Of a stretch of DNA of 64,000 nt, positions 54,633 through 63,665 are shown in pieces. The translations under genes and the position numbers were made by a program. Numbering within the stretch: position 1 is the stretch's first letter; the number at the start of each line of letters is the position of its first letter. The stretch is from CAXBOO01 sp963977425 (lineage in GTDB: Bacteria > Bacteroidota > Bacteroidia > Flavobacteriales_D > Luteibaculaceae). Location: NCBI GenBank assembly GCA_963977425.1, contig CAXBOO010000004.1, positions 248,001 to 312,000 of the forward strand, written 5' to 3'. Under the pieces are notes generated by a model. The model did no database searches. It saw only the letters and a list, made by a program, of their open reading frames with translations, and was not told the origin of the DNA.

Positions 54633-54905
54633 TTATGCTTCAGCTTTTAGAATGCCCAAACTGATAAAAAACGGTTTTAATTTATTGCGAAAGTAATACA
54701 AGCCAAATCCTATAATCAGTATATAAGGAATGGCAATAATGTACAGTATACCTTTGTTGATGCCTTTGCCCGTAATGTCTTGATTTGCATTTTCTTGGGC
54801 TGATTCTGGAATGGCTTTACACATAGCACATTGAGCATCAGCAGATTCTGGTAATAAACAGAAAAGCAAAAGTACTCCGGCTAATATGAAAAACGATTTA
54901 CGCAT
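54633..54905 (-). CDS. Small CxxC membrane protein of the oxidase-assembly operon
   Basis: The family is unnamed. The 90 residues have a signal peptide (cleavage after about 24, SADA-Q) placing the CAMC pair (C26, C29) at the very start of the mature protein in the periplasm. One membrane helix (about 52-72, with KGILYIIAIPYILIIGFG) is followed by a basic C-terminus. From memory, short proteins with QCAMC and a single C-terminal helix recur beside oxidase genes in Bacteroidota. It overlaps the DUF420 gene by 8 bp. A role in copper or disulfide handling is inference only. Confidence 0.78.
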   Translation of the reverse strand: MRKSFFILAGVLLLFCLLPESADAQCAMCKAIPESAQENANQDITGKGINKGILYIIAIPYILIIGFGLYYFRNKLKPFFISLGILKAEA

Positions 54906-55407
54906 AGTAAGGCGATATCATTAAATATACGACAACTCCAGTTAATGCCACATAAAGCCACATTGGGAAAGCCCATTTTACCATTTTTTTGTGTTTTTCA
55001 ACATTTCGGGCTTTACCGTAAACGTAAGAGATCAGTACAAAAGGTATGATGATCATAGATAAACCAATATGGCTAATCAAAACAAAGAAATAGATGTATC
55101 GAATAATTCCTTCGCCACCGTACACTGTACTTTCTGTAGTCAAATGATAGAGTACATAACAAACTAAAAATACTGCAGAGAGTATCATGGCCATCTTAAT
55201 GAATAACTCATGGCGTTCGATGTTTTTTTGTTTGATTTGAACCAATGCCAAGATTAGACAAATTGCGGTCAAGGCATTTATCCCAGCATAAAATGGAGGT
55301 AAAAATGAAAAATCAAAAAAATCGAGTTTTATTCTGAATAATGCTCCTACAGCAAGTGGAATTAATATACTTACAATGGTTATAAAACGCTTTTGAACTT
55401 TAGTCAT
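54898..55407 (-). CDS. DUF420 (CtaM/YozB-like) membrane protein
   Basis: A 169-residue protein with five predicted membrane helices and the DUF420 segments FYAGINALTAICLILA, RHELFIKMAMILSAVFL and HIGLSMIIIPFVL. Members of this family (CtaM in Gram-positives) are needed for maturation of heme-copper oxidases. It overlaps both neighbours by 8 bp (sco upstream, the CxxC protein downstream), consistent with a joint role in oxidase assembly. Confidence 0.9.
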   Translation of the reverse strand: MTKVQKRFITIVSILIPLAVGALFRIKLDFFDFSFLPPFYAGINALTAICLILALVQIKQKNIERHELFIKMAMILSAVFLVCYVLYHLTTESTVYGGEGIIRYIYFFVLISHIGLSMIIIPFVLISYVYGKARNVEKHKKMVKWAFPMWLYVALTGVVVYLMISPYYA

Positions 55408-56095
55408 TGTTGTTGTCTTCTGCTTCTTTAGCTAATACTTTTTCTTCTTTAAGCAAGAGTTTTAAATCCGCTTCTAAACGATCTATTTCCTCGAAATCTG
55501 TACCATCGTAAAAACCACGGATATATCCATTTCGGTCAATCAAGACACATTTTTCACTGTGCAAGAATCCACCTGGTGCTAATACATCTTTAGATGCAGC
55601 AAGAAACAAACCTTCAGCAGCGAAAGTGTAAATCTCAGTTCTATCGCCTGTCAGAAAATTCCAACGATTGAAATCGGCATCGTTTTTACGTCCAAATTTT
55701 TCAAGTACCTCTGGGGTGTCGTATTCAGGATCAACGGATGTACTGATGAATTTTAAATCTTCGAATGCAGGGTCGTCAAGTTTCCATTGAAGACGCAACA
55801 TTTTGTAGGTCATGTCTGGACAAATAGACGGACAACGAGTGAAGATGAAATTAGCAACAATGATTTTGTTTTCTAATTGCTCACTACCATAGGTCTCGCC
55901 AAATTGATTGGTGAAGGAGAACTCTGGTATTTGATAGAAAAGGGTGTCACCGTTCTCTATTGGTGTTTTAGGACCGTACTTAGGCAGATTGTAAAATGTG
56001 TGTGTGCCACTTTCGAAAAAGAGCAAAAAAAATGCAGGCATTAGGAATATCGCTCCTAAGCCTGCAAATTTGATTACGTTTTTGTTTTTTATCAT
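55400..56095 (-). CDS. SCO1/SenC family copper chaperone
   Basis: Delivers copper to the CuA site of cytochrome oxidase and has a thioredoxin fold. With the start at 56095 it has 231 residues, an N-terminal membrane anchor (about 9-27), the copper-binding CPSIC (C88, C92) in FTRCPSICPDMTY and the third ligand H179 in GGFLHSEKC. The frame could begin at an ATG at 56149, but the ATG at 56095 forms a four-base ATGA overlap with the upstream subunit IV gene and gives the canonical N-terminal anchor. It overlaps DUF420 by 8 bp. Confidence 0.93.
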   Translation of the reverse strand: MIKNKNVIKFAGLGAIFLMPAFFLLFFESGTHTFYNLPKYGPKTPIENGDTLFYQIPEFSFTNQFGETYGSEQLENKIIVANFIFTRCPSICPDMTYKMLRLQWKLDDPAFEDLKFISTSVDPEYDTPEVLEKFGRKNDADFNRWNFLTGDRTEIYTFAAEGLFLAASKDVLAPGGFLHSEKCVLIDRNGYIRGFYDGTDFEEIDRLEADLKLLLKEEKVLAKEAEDNNND

Positions 56096-56472
56096 CGTGA
56101 TCCAAACAGTGTAAGAACACCATTTATATATGTTGATTCGTTTAAACAAATAAATATTAAGTAACTAATAAAGAGTGCGTAAGGTAAAAGAACACAGTAT
56201 CGTGTGAGCTTTCTTTCGTCTCCTAGGTGCATAAAAACCAAAACAATGTACCCAGCCTTTATTAGTGTTAGAACTATATAAGACCATTTAATAATTGACC
56301 AGGTTAATCCTTCGACACTACCTCTACCAAATGCAATACCTACTGCAACTTCTAAAATAGTGATGAATGAAAGTAGAAATGTAACAAAGTATATTTTCTT
56401 TCTAATTTTTGCTCCTTCAGCTTCGCTATGGTGTGCGTCTACTGAGTATTCAATAATATCGTCTCTTACCAT
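56092..56472 (-). CDS. coxD: Cytochrome c oxidase subunit IV (prokaryotic type)
   Basis: A small membrane subunit of the heme-copper oxidase, 126 residues with three hydrophobic segments. The family pattern is seen in KIRKKIYFVTFLLSFITILEVAVG and IKAGYIVLVFMHLGDERK. It lies 22 bp downstream of subunit III and overlaps sco by four bases. It is encoded about 20 kb away from subunits I and II. Confidence 0.88.
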   Translation of the reverse strand: MVRDDIIEYSVDAHHSEAEGAKIRKKIYFVTFLLSFITILEVAVGIAFGRGSVEGLTWSIIKWSYIVLTLIKAGYIVLVFMHLGDERKLTRYCVLLPYALFISYLIFICLNESTYINGVLTLFGSR

Positions 56473-56494
56473 GATATTTAATTATTAATAGGGA

Positions 56495-57334
56495 TTAAAC
56501 TAAGTAGAAGAATGTGAAAACAAATACCCACACTAAATCGACAAAGTGCCAGTAAAGACCTGCTTTTTCTACTATTTCGAAGTGACCACGTTTGTCGTAG
56601 GTGCCGCGAAGTACTTGTATGAAAACGATTAGGTTAATAACTACACCCGATGCAACGTGGAATCCGTGGAACCCTGTAATGAAGAAGAATAGGTTTGCAA
56701 ATAATTGCGGACCATATTGATTCTCTTTAAGGTTCGCACCTTGTACATGTTTAAGGCTGTTTTCGATTAAGGTTAGCTTACGTTCTCCTGTTACAACAGT
56801 TCCGTCTGAAAGTACTAAGTCAGCACCTTCGTACAATTCTGCATTGTCGTGGTAATGATGACCATGAGTTTCGAAAGTAACTTTTTCACCAGTTTGAGTG
56901 ATTAAGTAACCAGCATCACCATGGATAAAGTGAGACCACTCCCAAGCTTGAGAACCTAAGAATATCAAACCACCTACAACTGTAGCTGCCATCCATTTGA
57001 TAACACCTTTTTTGTCCATACGATGACCTGCTTCTACAGCAAGTACCATGGTTACAGAACTGATGATCAAAATAAAAGTCATCAAGGCCACATAAATAAG
57101 TGGGAAATGACCTTCGAAGAATGGTACAGAATGGAATACATCCTCTGCGATTGGCCATTCAGCCGTGTATTTATGACGAATGAAACCGTAGGCGATCAAC
57201 AAACCACCGAAAGTGAGGGCATCCGATACTAGGAAGAACCACATCATTAGCTTTCCGTAGCTGATGCTAAACGGTGATCCTTTACCACCCCAAAGCGTGG
57301 CGTTGTCTATGTTTTTTGAAGCGTGACTTGACAT
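56495..57334 (-). CDS. coxC: Cytochrome c oxidase subunit III
   Basis: Subunit III of the heme-copper oxidase, 279 residues, with seven hydrophobic segments and the conserved FFFITGFHGFHVASGVVINL and LYWHFVDLVWVFVFTFFYLV at the C-terminus. The periplasmic/matrix loop (about 130-195) is long and charged. It is 35 bp downstream of a second, shorter subunit III-like gene, with which it pairs in many Bacteroidota. Confidence 0.94.
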   Translation of the reverse strand: MSSHASKNIDNATLWGGKGSPFSISYGKLMMWFFLVSDALTFGGLLIAYGFIRHKYTAEWPIAEDVFHSVPFFEGHFPLIYVALMTFILIISSVTMVLAVEAGHRMDKKGVIKWMAATVVGGLIFLGSQAWEWSHFIHGDAGYLITQTGEKVTFETHGHHYHDNAELYEGADLVLSDGTVVTGERKLTLIENSLKHVQGANLKENQYGPQLFANLFFFITGFHGFHVASGVVINLIVFIQVLRGTYDKRGHFEIVEKAGLYWHFVDLVWVFVFTFFYLV

Positions 57335-57369
57335 TAAAAAAAATTGTTAAACCTTTTTAGGATGCAATT

Positions 57370-58077
57370 TTAATGAATAAATAGTAAAAACAGGAATAAA
57401 TAGACCCACAATACATCCACAAAATGCCAATAGGTTGAAGAAAGCCCAACGCTTAAATCGGTATTTGGCGTTAAACCATGTTTGGATAGTAGTACTATAA
57501 CTCTCAACAATGTGAACAATCCACCTACTACATGCAGCCAGTGAACGCCCGACAAAACATAGAGGTAAGAGGAAGCTCCATTTCTACTTCCAAGCAATCT
57601 ATCTTTAAGTGGTCTATCGTTGTATCTGTCTGATTCTGCGTAGAATTCACCATCCACTAACTTTACGGGTTCACCTTTAAAAGAGAAGGAATAGTCCGTG
57701 CCATATTCGCCTTTTAAGTCCATTAAATTAGCTACCATATAGTTGCCAGATTCTATTAATTGCCCCCAAGATTTGAACTGTAAAACACTAAAAACTATCC
57801 CTAAAACAAATGTGATTATTGTTAAGTTTAGAGTTTGTCTAAAGTTGTTCTTTTTTGCTGCTCGGCGCGATAAGAAAACGGTTACACTTGAAAGCAGTAA
57901 AACAGCAGTACTATACCAAAAACCGGTAGGTAGGGTAATGTTTACCCAAAAACCGTCGGACATACTTACTATCATAGCACTTGTAAAGCCAGCAAACATC
58001 ATTACGATGCTAAACAAGCCTATGTTGAGTAACATTTTTTTAGATCGTTTGCGTTGATCAAAAGGCATTTCAGTCAT
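57370..58077 (-). CDS. Second cytochrome c oxidase subunit III-like protein
   Basis: A 235-residue paralogue of the downstream coxC with five to seven hydrophobic segments and the C-terminal hallmark HWLHVVGGLFTLLRVI and TYWHFVDVLWVYLFLFL. A hydrophilic insertion (about 105-160) carries the GEPVKLVDGEFYAESDRYND segment. It lies 6 bp after ctaB and 35 bp before coxC. Whether both subunits enter the same oxidase is not decided by sequence. Confidence 0.9.
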   Translation of the reverse strand: MTEMPFDQRKRSKKMLLNIGLFSIVMMFAGFTSAMIVSMSDGFWVNITLPTGFWYSTAVLLLSSVTVFLSRRAAKKNNFRQTLNLTIITFVLGIVFSVLQFKSWGQLIESGNYMVANLMDLKGEYGTDYSFSFKGEPVKLVDGEFYAESDRYNDRPLKDRLLGSRNGASSYLYVLSGVHWLHVVGGLFTLLRVIVLLSKHGLTPNTDLSVGLSSTYWHFVDVLWVYLFLFLLFIH

Positions 58078-58083
58078 TGTATA

Positions 58084-58956
58084 TTATAATTTATCGAAGA
58101 TGAACATTAATTGCAATACGGGTAAATACAAAAAGCTACTGAACATCAGCTTTCTGGCTTGTTTTGTATCGCATGAAAAATAGAGCTTAAAGGCATAGTA
58201 GGTCATGTATAGCCCAAGTACAATTGAAACTATCATATACCAGTCACCACAGATATTGAATACCCATGGAAGCATGCCAATAGGAACTAGAAATAATGAG
58301 TAAATAAGAATTTGAAATGCACTGCTTTTGTTTCGTCCACCCAAACTAGGTAGCAAACTGAAACCGCCTAAGCTGTAATCTTCTTCCAGACACCATGCAA
58401 TGGCCCAAAAGTGAGGAAACTGCCAAATGAACTGAGTAACAAATAATAGTCCCCCTGAGATATCGAATACACCACTTGCAGCTACATAACCTAATAAGGG
58501 TGGTGCAGCACCTGGAAACGCTCCTACAAATACAGCCCAGGGGCTTATGCGTTTCATTGGAGTATAGATAAAAGCATAAGATACTATGCTGGCTAAACCA
58601 ATATAAAATGCATTCTCATTAAAAATTTTGTAAAGAATAAAAAGGCCTGATATAGCTGAAGCTGTTGCTAAAATTAATGCCGATTGCCATGAAATATCTC
58701 CATTAGGAATAGGACGCATTTTGGTGCGGTCCATTAGCTTGTCTGTTTTGCGTTCAATAATTTGATTGAATGCATTGGCTGCTCCAGTTACTAATATTCC
58801 GGCCAGTGTTAACCAAAGTAAACCAATACCATCGAACGTAGGAAAACCGTAAAATACGTATCCGATTAAGGATGAAAATACAACCAACGATGTTAGTCGT
58901 AGCTTGAAAAGAGCCGATACTATAGCGTAAGTACTTTGCTTTTTATTTTCCGACAT
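58084..58956 (-). CDS. ctaB: Protoheme IX farnesyltransferase (heme O synthase)
   Basis: Adds a farnesyl group to heme B to make heme O, the precursor of heme A for the oxidase. The 290 residues have about nine membrane helices and the UbiA-type metal-diphosphate motif NAFNQIIERKTDKLMDRT followed by KMRPIPNG (61-86). The second motif is in the YTPMKR segment. It is the first gene of the eight-gene minus-strand oxidase-assembly operon. ctaA, needed to go on to heme A, is not in the window. Confidence 0.95.
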   Translation of the reverse strand: MSENKKQSTYAIVSALFKLRLTSLVVFSSLIGYVFYGFPTFDGIGLLWLTLAGILVTGAANAFNQIIERKTDKLMDRTKMRPIPNGDISWQSALILATASAISGLFILYKIFNENAFYIGLASIVSYAFIYTPMKRISPWAVFVGAFPGAAPPLLGYVAASGVFDISGGLLFVTQFIWQFPHFWAIAWCLEEDYSLGGFSLLPSLGGRNKSSAFQILIYSLFLVPIGMLPWVFNICGDWYMIVSIVLGLYMTYYAFKLYFSCDTKQARKLMFSSFLYLPVLQLMFIFDKL

Positions 58957-58963
58957 AGGGGCG

Positions 58964-58971
58964 CAAAGTTA
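58964..58971 (-). promoter_or_regulatory. Putative -7 promoter box for the ctaB operon
   Basis: The minus strand reads TAACTTTG, an exact TAnnTTTG match ending 7 bases before the ctaB ATG. No -33 TTG found. The transcript leader would be very short or absent. Confidence 0.45.
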
Positions 58972-58983
58972 AGCCTTTGGTTT

Positions 58984-60396
58984 TTAGAAATTGTTTCTGC
59001 GAGCAGAATTTAATGAATAAGTGTAACCAAATCCAAAAGCATGTTGTTTGTCATGCGATTGATGCTCTAAAAAGAATGTGTTTTTTGTGTCTAAATAGTA
59101 AAGAATTCTGTTGTGGATATAGTGATTAATTCTATCTGAATTTTGACCTATTGCGTTGCCGTATTCTAGGCTGCGACTATTGTTGGATAGAATTATGTCT
59201 GTGCCGTTATTTTTCAAGGCATCTTCACCTGAACGGTAGAAGTTTAGCATAGATCGTATTCCCCATTTTGCTGATTTTAAATAGATGGATGTGGTTAGTG
59301 AACGGTAGTTTGAACCTAAAAAATGAGCTAATGAATAGGCGCCATTGGAATAACTTTGCAAAGAATCGCTGTGAGTATAGGTGTAAGGCCTAGTATGTGC
59401 ATACGATATGGCCGTGGTAAAAAGGTATTTGTTTTTTATATCTGAATGGAAAATCACTCCAATGGATGCGGCATGTTTATTGGCCCACCAACCATTTCTT
59501 GCAACCACTTCTTTGTACAAAAATTCATCTATGGTTAATTGACCGTAAAAGGTCAAGAAATTGATTTTGTGCACTGTGCCTTGTTGTGGGTCAGTTTTAC
59601 GTTTGATGGTCCTATAGAGTTTGTATTCAAAGCCAGTTCCTAATAGTACGTTGTCCGAACTTCCTTGAGAAAATTCTGCAGGACGGAATATCATCGCGGG
59701 GGTTAAATAGATGGGCTCTAAACCGCGATATCCATTTTCATTTTTTCTACGCCAAACTACGCTTTCAAAGAAATTTAATTGAAGTTGTTTTATTTTAATG
59801 TTCAAGGAATGTGTTGCTAAATATTTCCCTTTTGAAGCATCTCCTAAAATGCCGTCGTTGTTTGCGTAATCTATTTGGAAGTTGTAATTAAGATGTTGGG
59901 AAATATTGTAGTCATAACCTAAGTAAGGTGTAGGTGCAGAACTTTTATCTCTCCAAGCCGAGTCGAACCAGTTGCCATACCTCCGAGAGTCGTACCCTGC
60001 ATAAATGAAAAATGACGGATGAATTTCATATTCTGTATGCATTCTTAAAATCGGAGCTATGCGCCAATCTCCCTCTGTATACACTCGTCCCAAGTAAGGA
60101 GAAAATTCTTTTCCTTGCGACGTTTTGATTTGGTTTTGAGGCAGTAAACCACCGTTAAAGAATTCCGAACCTACATACACACGAGTAGATACTTTTTCAG
60201 ACCATTTTTGTTTTTTGAAAATGCCCAGAGTTTGGTTTACAATTAGCTTATCTGAGCCTAGAAAAGAAATTGAGGCCGTCGGTAGAAGTTTAGTGTGCTT
60301 GAAATGGGTCTGCGTTAAATACTCAGAGCGGCCCCATTGTGCCATAAGTGAAATGGGGAGAAATGATATTAGTGCTATTATTAGCCTAACGAGCAT
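58984..60396 (-). CDS. Predicted outer-membrane barrel protein, possibly capsule-assembly Wzi/RemB-like
   Basis: A 470-residue secreted protein with a signal peptide (cleavage near LMA-QWG, about residue 19) and long runs of alternating strands consistent with a large barrel. The region GYDSRRYGNWFDSAWRDKSS followed by PTPYLGYDYNISQHLNYNFQ loosely recalls the Wzi/RemB-type conserved block, but the match is distant. It ends with a C-terminal Phe (RRNNF). It overlaps the wecA-like gene by 11 bp, which ties it to polysaccharide synthesis or surface attachment. Confidence 0.68.
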   Translation of the reverse strand: MLVRLIIALISFLPISLMAQWGRSEYLTQTHFKHTKLLPTASISFLGSDKLIVNQTLGIFKKQKWSEKVSTRVYVGSEFFNGGLLPQNQIKTSQGKEFSPYLGRVYTEGDWRIAPILRMHTEYEIHPSFFIYAGYDSRRYGNWFDSAWRDKSSAPTPYLGYDYNISQHLNYNFQIDYANNDGILGDASKGKYLATHSLNIKIKQLQLNFFESVVWRRKNENGYRGLEPIYLTPAMIFRPAEFSQGSSDNVLLGTGFEYKLYRTIKRKTDPQQGTVHKINFLTFYGQLTIDEFLYKEVVARNGWWANKHAASIGVIFHSDIKNKYLFTTAISYAHTRPYTYTHSDSLQSYSNGAYSLAHFLGSNYRSLTTSIYLKSAKWGIRSMLNFYRSGEDALKNNGTDIILSNNSRSLEYGNAIGQNSDRINHYIHNRILYYLDTKNTFFLEHQSHDKQHAFGFGYTYSLNSARRNNF

Positions 60397-61438
60397 TGGG
60401 TAGTACTTTAAGAATGATGCCTACGCAAATAAAACCAACGCATAGACTACTTATTAAAGACCATGTAGCTCCTAAATAGCCAGAAAATATACCTGTCAAA
60501 CTGCAAACAATGGAAACCGCATATATTATGAATACCGATTTCTTGTGGCCGTAGTTTTTTGCCATCAAAGCATGGTGTAAATGGTTTTTGTCTGCAGAGA
60601 AAGGTGATTTTCCTTTGACAACACGATTGAAAAAAGCTCTTAAAGTATCGATTAAAGGATACGCTAGAAATGACATGGCCGCAACCGGTCTAGAGATGTG
60701 CTTGAAAAACTCAGGGGTATCAACAGGTGCAGGACCGGTTTTAAGCATAGAAATGGCTAAAAAAGCCAAAATTAATCCTACAGAAAGCGAACCGCTATCT
60801 CCCATGAAAATTCTGGCAGGCGAAAAATTGAATAACAAAAAACCTAATAACGATCCAGCTAACGTGCAGCTTAGTAATAGGAGGGCAAGATTATCGAAAT
60901 GAAAAAACCAAAATGCCATGAATATGCTAGCTACCAAACTAACACCAGAAGCTAAACCATCTAGTCCATCAATTAAGTTTACGCTATTAAGAATTACAAT
61001 AAAAGCAAATATTGAAAAGACATAACTAATGATGAGGGGCAGCTCATGTATACCAAAAATGCCATACATCGACGGGATTCTAACATCGGCTAAAACAACA
61101 AGTATGATGGCAGATACTATTTGACTTATGAGTTTTTTTATTGGAGATAAACCAACAATGTCGTCTTTCAAGCCTATGAAAAACATGATGGTTAAAGAAC
61201 TGATAAGAAAAGCCAACGTAGCAGGGTTTAATACCGTAGTGTTGAGACCGTAGCTAATGCCGAAACCAATTACAATGGACCCGAAAATGCTTACCCCTCC
61301 TAATAAGGGAATCGATCTTGAATGGATTTTACGGTCGCCGTCAGGAACGTCCACCAAGTTTTTGATTTTGGCAACTTTAATGATTACCGGTAGGGTAAAC
61401 ATGGTGCAAACAAATGCTATGATAAATGCAATAATCAT
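60386..61438 (-). CDS. MraY/WecA-family undecaprenyl-phosphate sugar-1-phosphate transferase
   Basis: Transfers a sugar-1-phosphate (usually GlcNAc-1-P) to undecaprenyl phosphate, the first step of O-antigen or exopolysaccharide synthesis. The 350 residues have about ten membrane helices and the family motifs NLIDGLDGLASG, FMGDSGSLSVG, and the WecA-specific SADKNHLHHAL (His box). This favours WecA/TagO over MraY. It overlaps its neighbours by 1 bp (TAATG, upstream) and 11 bp (downstream). The exact sugar is not readable from sequence. Confidence 0.92.
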   Translation of the reverse strand: MIIAFIIAFVCTMFTLPVIIKVAKIKNLVDVPDGDRKIHSRSIPLLGGVSIFGSIVIGFGISYGLNTTVLNPATLAFLISSLTIMFFIGLKDDIVGLSPIKKLISQIVSAIILVVLADVRIPSMYGIFGIHELPLIISYVFSIFAFIVILNSVNLIDGLDGLASGVSLVASIFMAFWFFHFDNLALLLLSCTLAGSLLGFLLFNFSPARIFMGDSGSLSVGLILAFLAISMLKTGPAPVDTPEFFKHISRPVAAMSFLAYPLIDTLRAFFNRVVKGKSPFSADKNHLHHALMAKNYGHKKSVFIIYAVSIVCSLTGIFSGYLGATWSLISSLCVGFICVGIILKVLPNAR

Positions 61439-62721
61439 TAATATGTATTTCTGCTTAAGCCTAAATTATTTCTAATGCCGATGCCTACATAACTTTCCTT
61501 TTGAGGGAATTGGCGCTCTTCAATAAATACTTGGACGAGCATTTCGCTAGGAGGATGTATGCAATAGCCTATTGATGCAAATATATTCAAGCCATTTGTT
61601 GTTTCACTCTTAAAATAGTTTGCAGATGATTCTAATCGAAAGTTTTTGAAACTCAAAAGCAATTGTGAAAGACCATCGTATTCTACCATCTTGTACGGTG
61701 TAGTGTAAGCATTTCCAAATTGAGCAATCTGATTTGTGCTGTCTAAACTGTGTTTGGTAGCCTGTACGCTAATCGAGATGTTGAGATTTGAATAAAGTGT
61801 TTTTCGCAGAGTGAAACCAGAATATATTATGCCGTTACTCAATGCGCCAACGTACAATTTCCCTTTAGAAATAAAGTATTTCAATTCACCACCTACGCGG
61901 TTTGTTGTTTTGTTGTCGAACGATAGAGGTAAAGGGAAATAATGTTTCAGTTTTGGTCGGAGTTGTTCCGAGCTATCGGTGTACATTTCAGAATAAGCAT
62001 CCATGTGCACAGCAATACTTAGTTTTTGCGAAATGCTGTATTCTGAGTTTAGCCAATTGAGTTGTGAACGCTTAAGTCCCGCTTCTGATGCGCTATTGGA
62101 CTGCAATCTTTCACTGCCAAAAAATGTGCCATTACCATGCGTAACAGAAATCTTTTTGTTTTTTGAAGTATAGCCAATTTGGTAGTTGAAAAAGCCCGTG
62201 TTGTGATGTGAGACAAACATTGGTCGTATACCCGAGCCTACTTTTACGGGGTGCCAGCCAATTGAGTAGCGCATGGCATTGCCTTGGTATTGTAAACCAG
62301 CAATAAAATCAGCGTAGTCGTAATTACCATCAGAGTCTTTTTTTGTGCGATTGTGCCCACGTAAAGCTGCAGAATTGGCGGCGATATTCCGTTCGTATTC
62401 GTAGGCGTTTTCTTGTACCTCTTGCAAGCCGCTGAAAAATCGGAAGCGCCCATGTTGGCCTTCAATCAGTACACCTCTTCCGTTTTTAAGAAGGTTTTCG
62501 CTATTAGCTTTGCTCAATTTTACATCGAACCAAGGATTGACAACCAAGTATTGCTTTTCCTTATCAAATTTGACGCTGTACAAAGGGCGAGTGAAAAAAT
62601 TATCGCCTCGAGTATATCGATAGTAAAATGGGTTTTCTGTAAAAGTACTATCTGTTTTAAACCATGTTTGGGCATTAACCCCTAAGGGAAGCAACAATAA
62701 TATGAGCCACCCAAAGCGCAT
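61438..62721 (-). CDS. Predicted outer-membrane barrel protein of the glycan operon
   Basis: I do not recognise a family. The 427 residues have a signal peptide (cleavage near GVNA-QTW, about residue 17) and strand-like alternation throughout (MRYSIGWHPVKVGSG, FFNYQIGYTSKNKKISVTHGNG, LYVGALSNGIIYSGF). It resembles the other barrel gene of this operon in general composition and may be a distant paralogue involved in surface polysaccharide export or anchoring. It is coupled to fcl and the wecA-like gene by one-base TAATG overlaps on both sides. Confidence 0.7.
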   Translation of the reverse strand: MRFGWLILLLLPLGVNAQTWFKTDSTFTENPFYYRYTRGDNFFTRPLYSVKFDKEKQYLVVNPWFDVKLSKANSENLLKNGRGVLIEGQHGRFRFFSGLQEVQENAYEYERNIAANSAALRGHNRTKKDSDGNYDYADFIAGLQYQGNAMRYSIGWHPVKVGSGIRPMFVSHHNTGFFNYQIGYTSKNKKISVTHGNGTFFGSERLQSNSASEAGLKRSQLNWLNSEYSISQKLSIAVHMDAYSEMYTDSSEQLRPKLKHYFPLPLSFDNKTTNRVGGELKYFISKGKLYVGALSNGIIYSGFTLRKTLYSNLNISISVQATKHSLDSTNQIAQFGNAYTTPYKMVEYDGLSQLLLSFKNFRLESSANYFKSETTNGLNIFASIGYCIHPPSEMLVQVFIEERQFPQKESYVGIGIRNNLGLSRNTY

Positions 62722-63665
62722 TAGGCTTTAGTATAATGATCGATGTTGTCTAAGAAATCTTGGTAAACAGATTTTAATCCGTTTTTCAAATCAATTTTGT
62801 GTTTCCATCCTAATGAATGAACCAATCCAACGTCGGTTAGTTTTCTTGGAGTTCCATCGGGTTTCGTTGTGTCTTTTTCGATAGTGCCTTCGTATCCAAC
62901 CACCTCTTTGATAAGTTCGGTTAGCTCTAATATGCTGACATCAACTCCTGTACCAAGGTTTACAAACTGTTCGCCATCGTAGTTGTTCATTAAGAACAAA
63001 CAACCTTCTGCTAAATCATCAACATGAAGGAATTCGCGCTTTGGGCTACCTGTTCCCCAAATAGTGATGCTCGGAGTGTTGTTTGCTTTGGCCTCATGTA
63101 CTTTGCGAATTAGTGCAGGAAGAACATGAGAATTCTCAGGATGATAATTATCGTTTGGACCGTATAAATTGGTAGGCATGGCCGAAATGAAATTGCAGCC
63201 ATATTGACGTTTGTAGTTCTCGCACAATTTTATCCCAGCAATTTTTGCAATGGCATAAGGTTCGTTTGTAGGTTCTAGTACATCGGTAAGCAAATACTCT
63301 TCTTTTAATGGCTGTGGAGCCATTTTTGGATAGATGCACGTTGATCCTAAGAAAAGCAATTTGTCTACACCGTTTACATGGGCTGCATGCATCACATTGG
63401 ATGCAATCATTAAGTTGTCGTATAGAAAATCGGCTCGGTAAATATTGTTTGCCAAAATGCCACCAACCTTGGCTGCAGCAACTATAACATGCTTAGGCTT
63501 TTCTTTTTCGAAAAAGGCGTTGGTGTCGGCTTGGTTGATAAGATTTAATTCTTTTGAAGTACGGTAAACCAAATTGGTATAACCTGCTTTTTCAAGAACA
63601 CGGCAAATGGCAGATCCAACCATTCCACGATGGCCAGCGATGTATATTTTGTCACTTTTATTCAT
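62721..63665 (-). CDS. fcl: GDP-L-fucose synthase
   Basis: The epimerase-reductase that turns GDP-4-keto-6-deoxymannose into GDP-L-fucose. The 314 residues have the NADP-binding GHRGMVGSA (11-19), S108 and C110 in GSTCIYP, and the YxxxK pair Y137/K141 in EPYAIAK. A longer frame starts at 63734, but the ATG at 63665 (MNKSDKIYIAGHRG) is the canonical start. It overlaps the end of gmd by 8 bp, so the two-step GDP-fucose pathway is encoded together. Confidence 0.95.
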   Translation of the reverse strand: MNKSDKIYIAGHRGMVGSAICRVLEKAGYTNLVYRTSKELNLINQADTNAFFEKEKPKHVIVAAAKVGGILANNIYRADFLYDNLMIASNVMHAAHVNGVDKLLFLGSTCIYPKMAPQPLKEEYLLTDVLEPTNEPYAIAKIAGIKLCENYKRQYGCNFISAMPTNLYGPNDNYHPENSHVLPALIRKVHEAKANNTPSITIWGTGSPKREFLHVDDLAEGCLFLMNNYDGEQFVNLGTGVDVSILELTELIKEVVGYEGTIEKDTTKPDGTPRKLTDVGLVHSLGWKHKIDLKNGLKSVYQDFLDNIDHYTKA

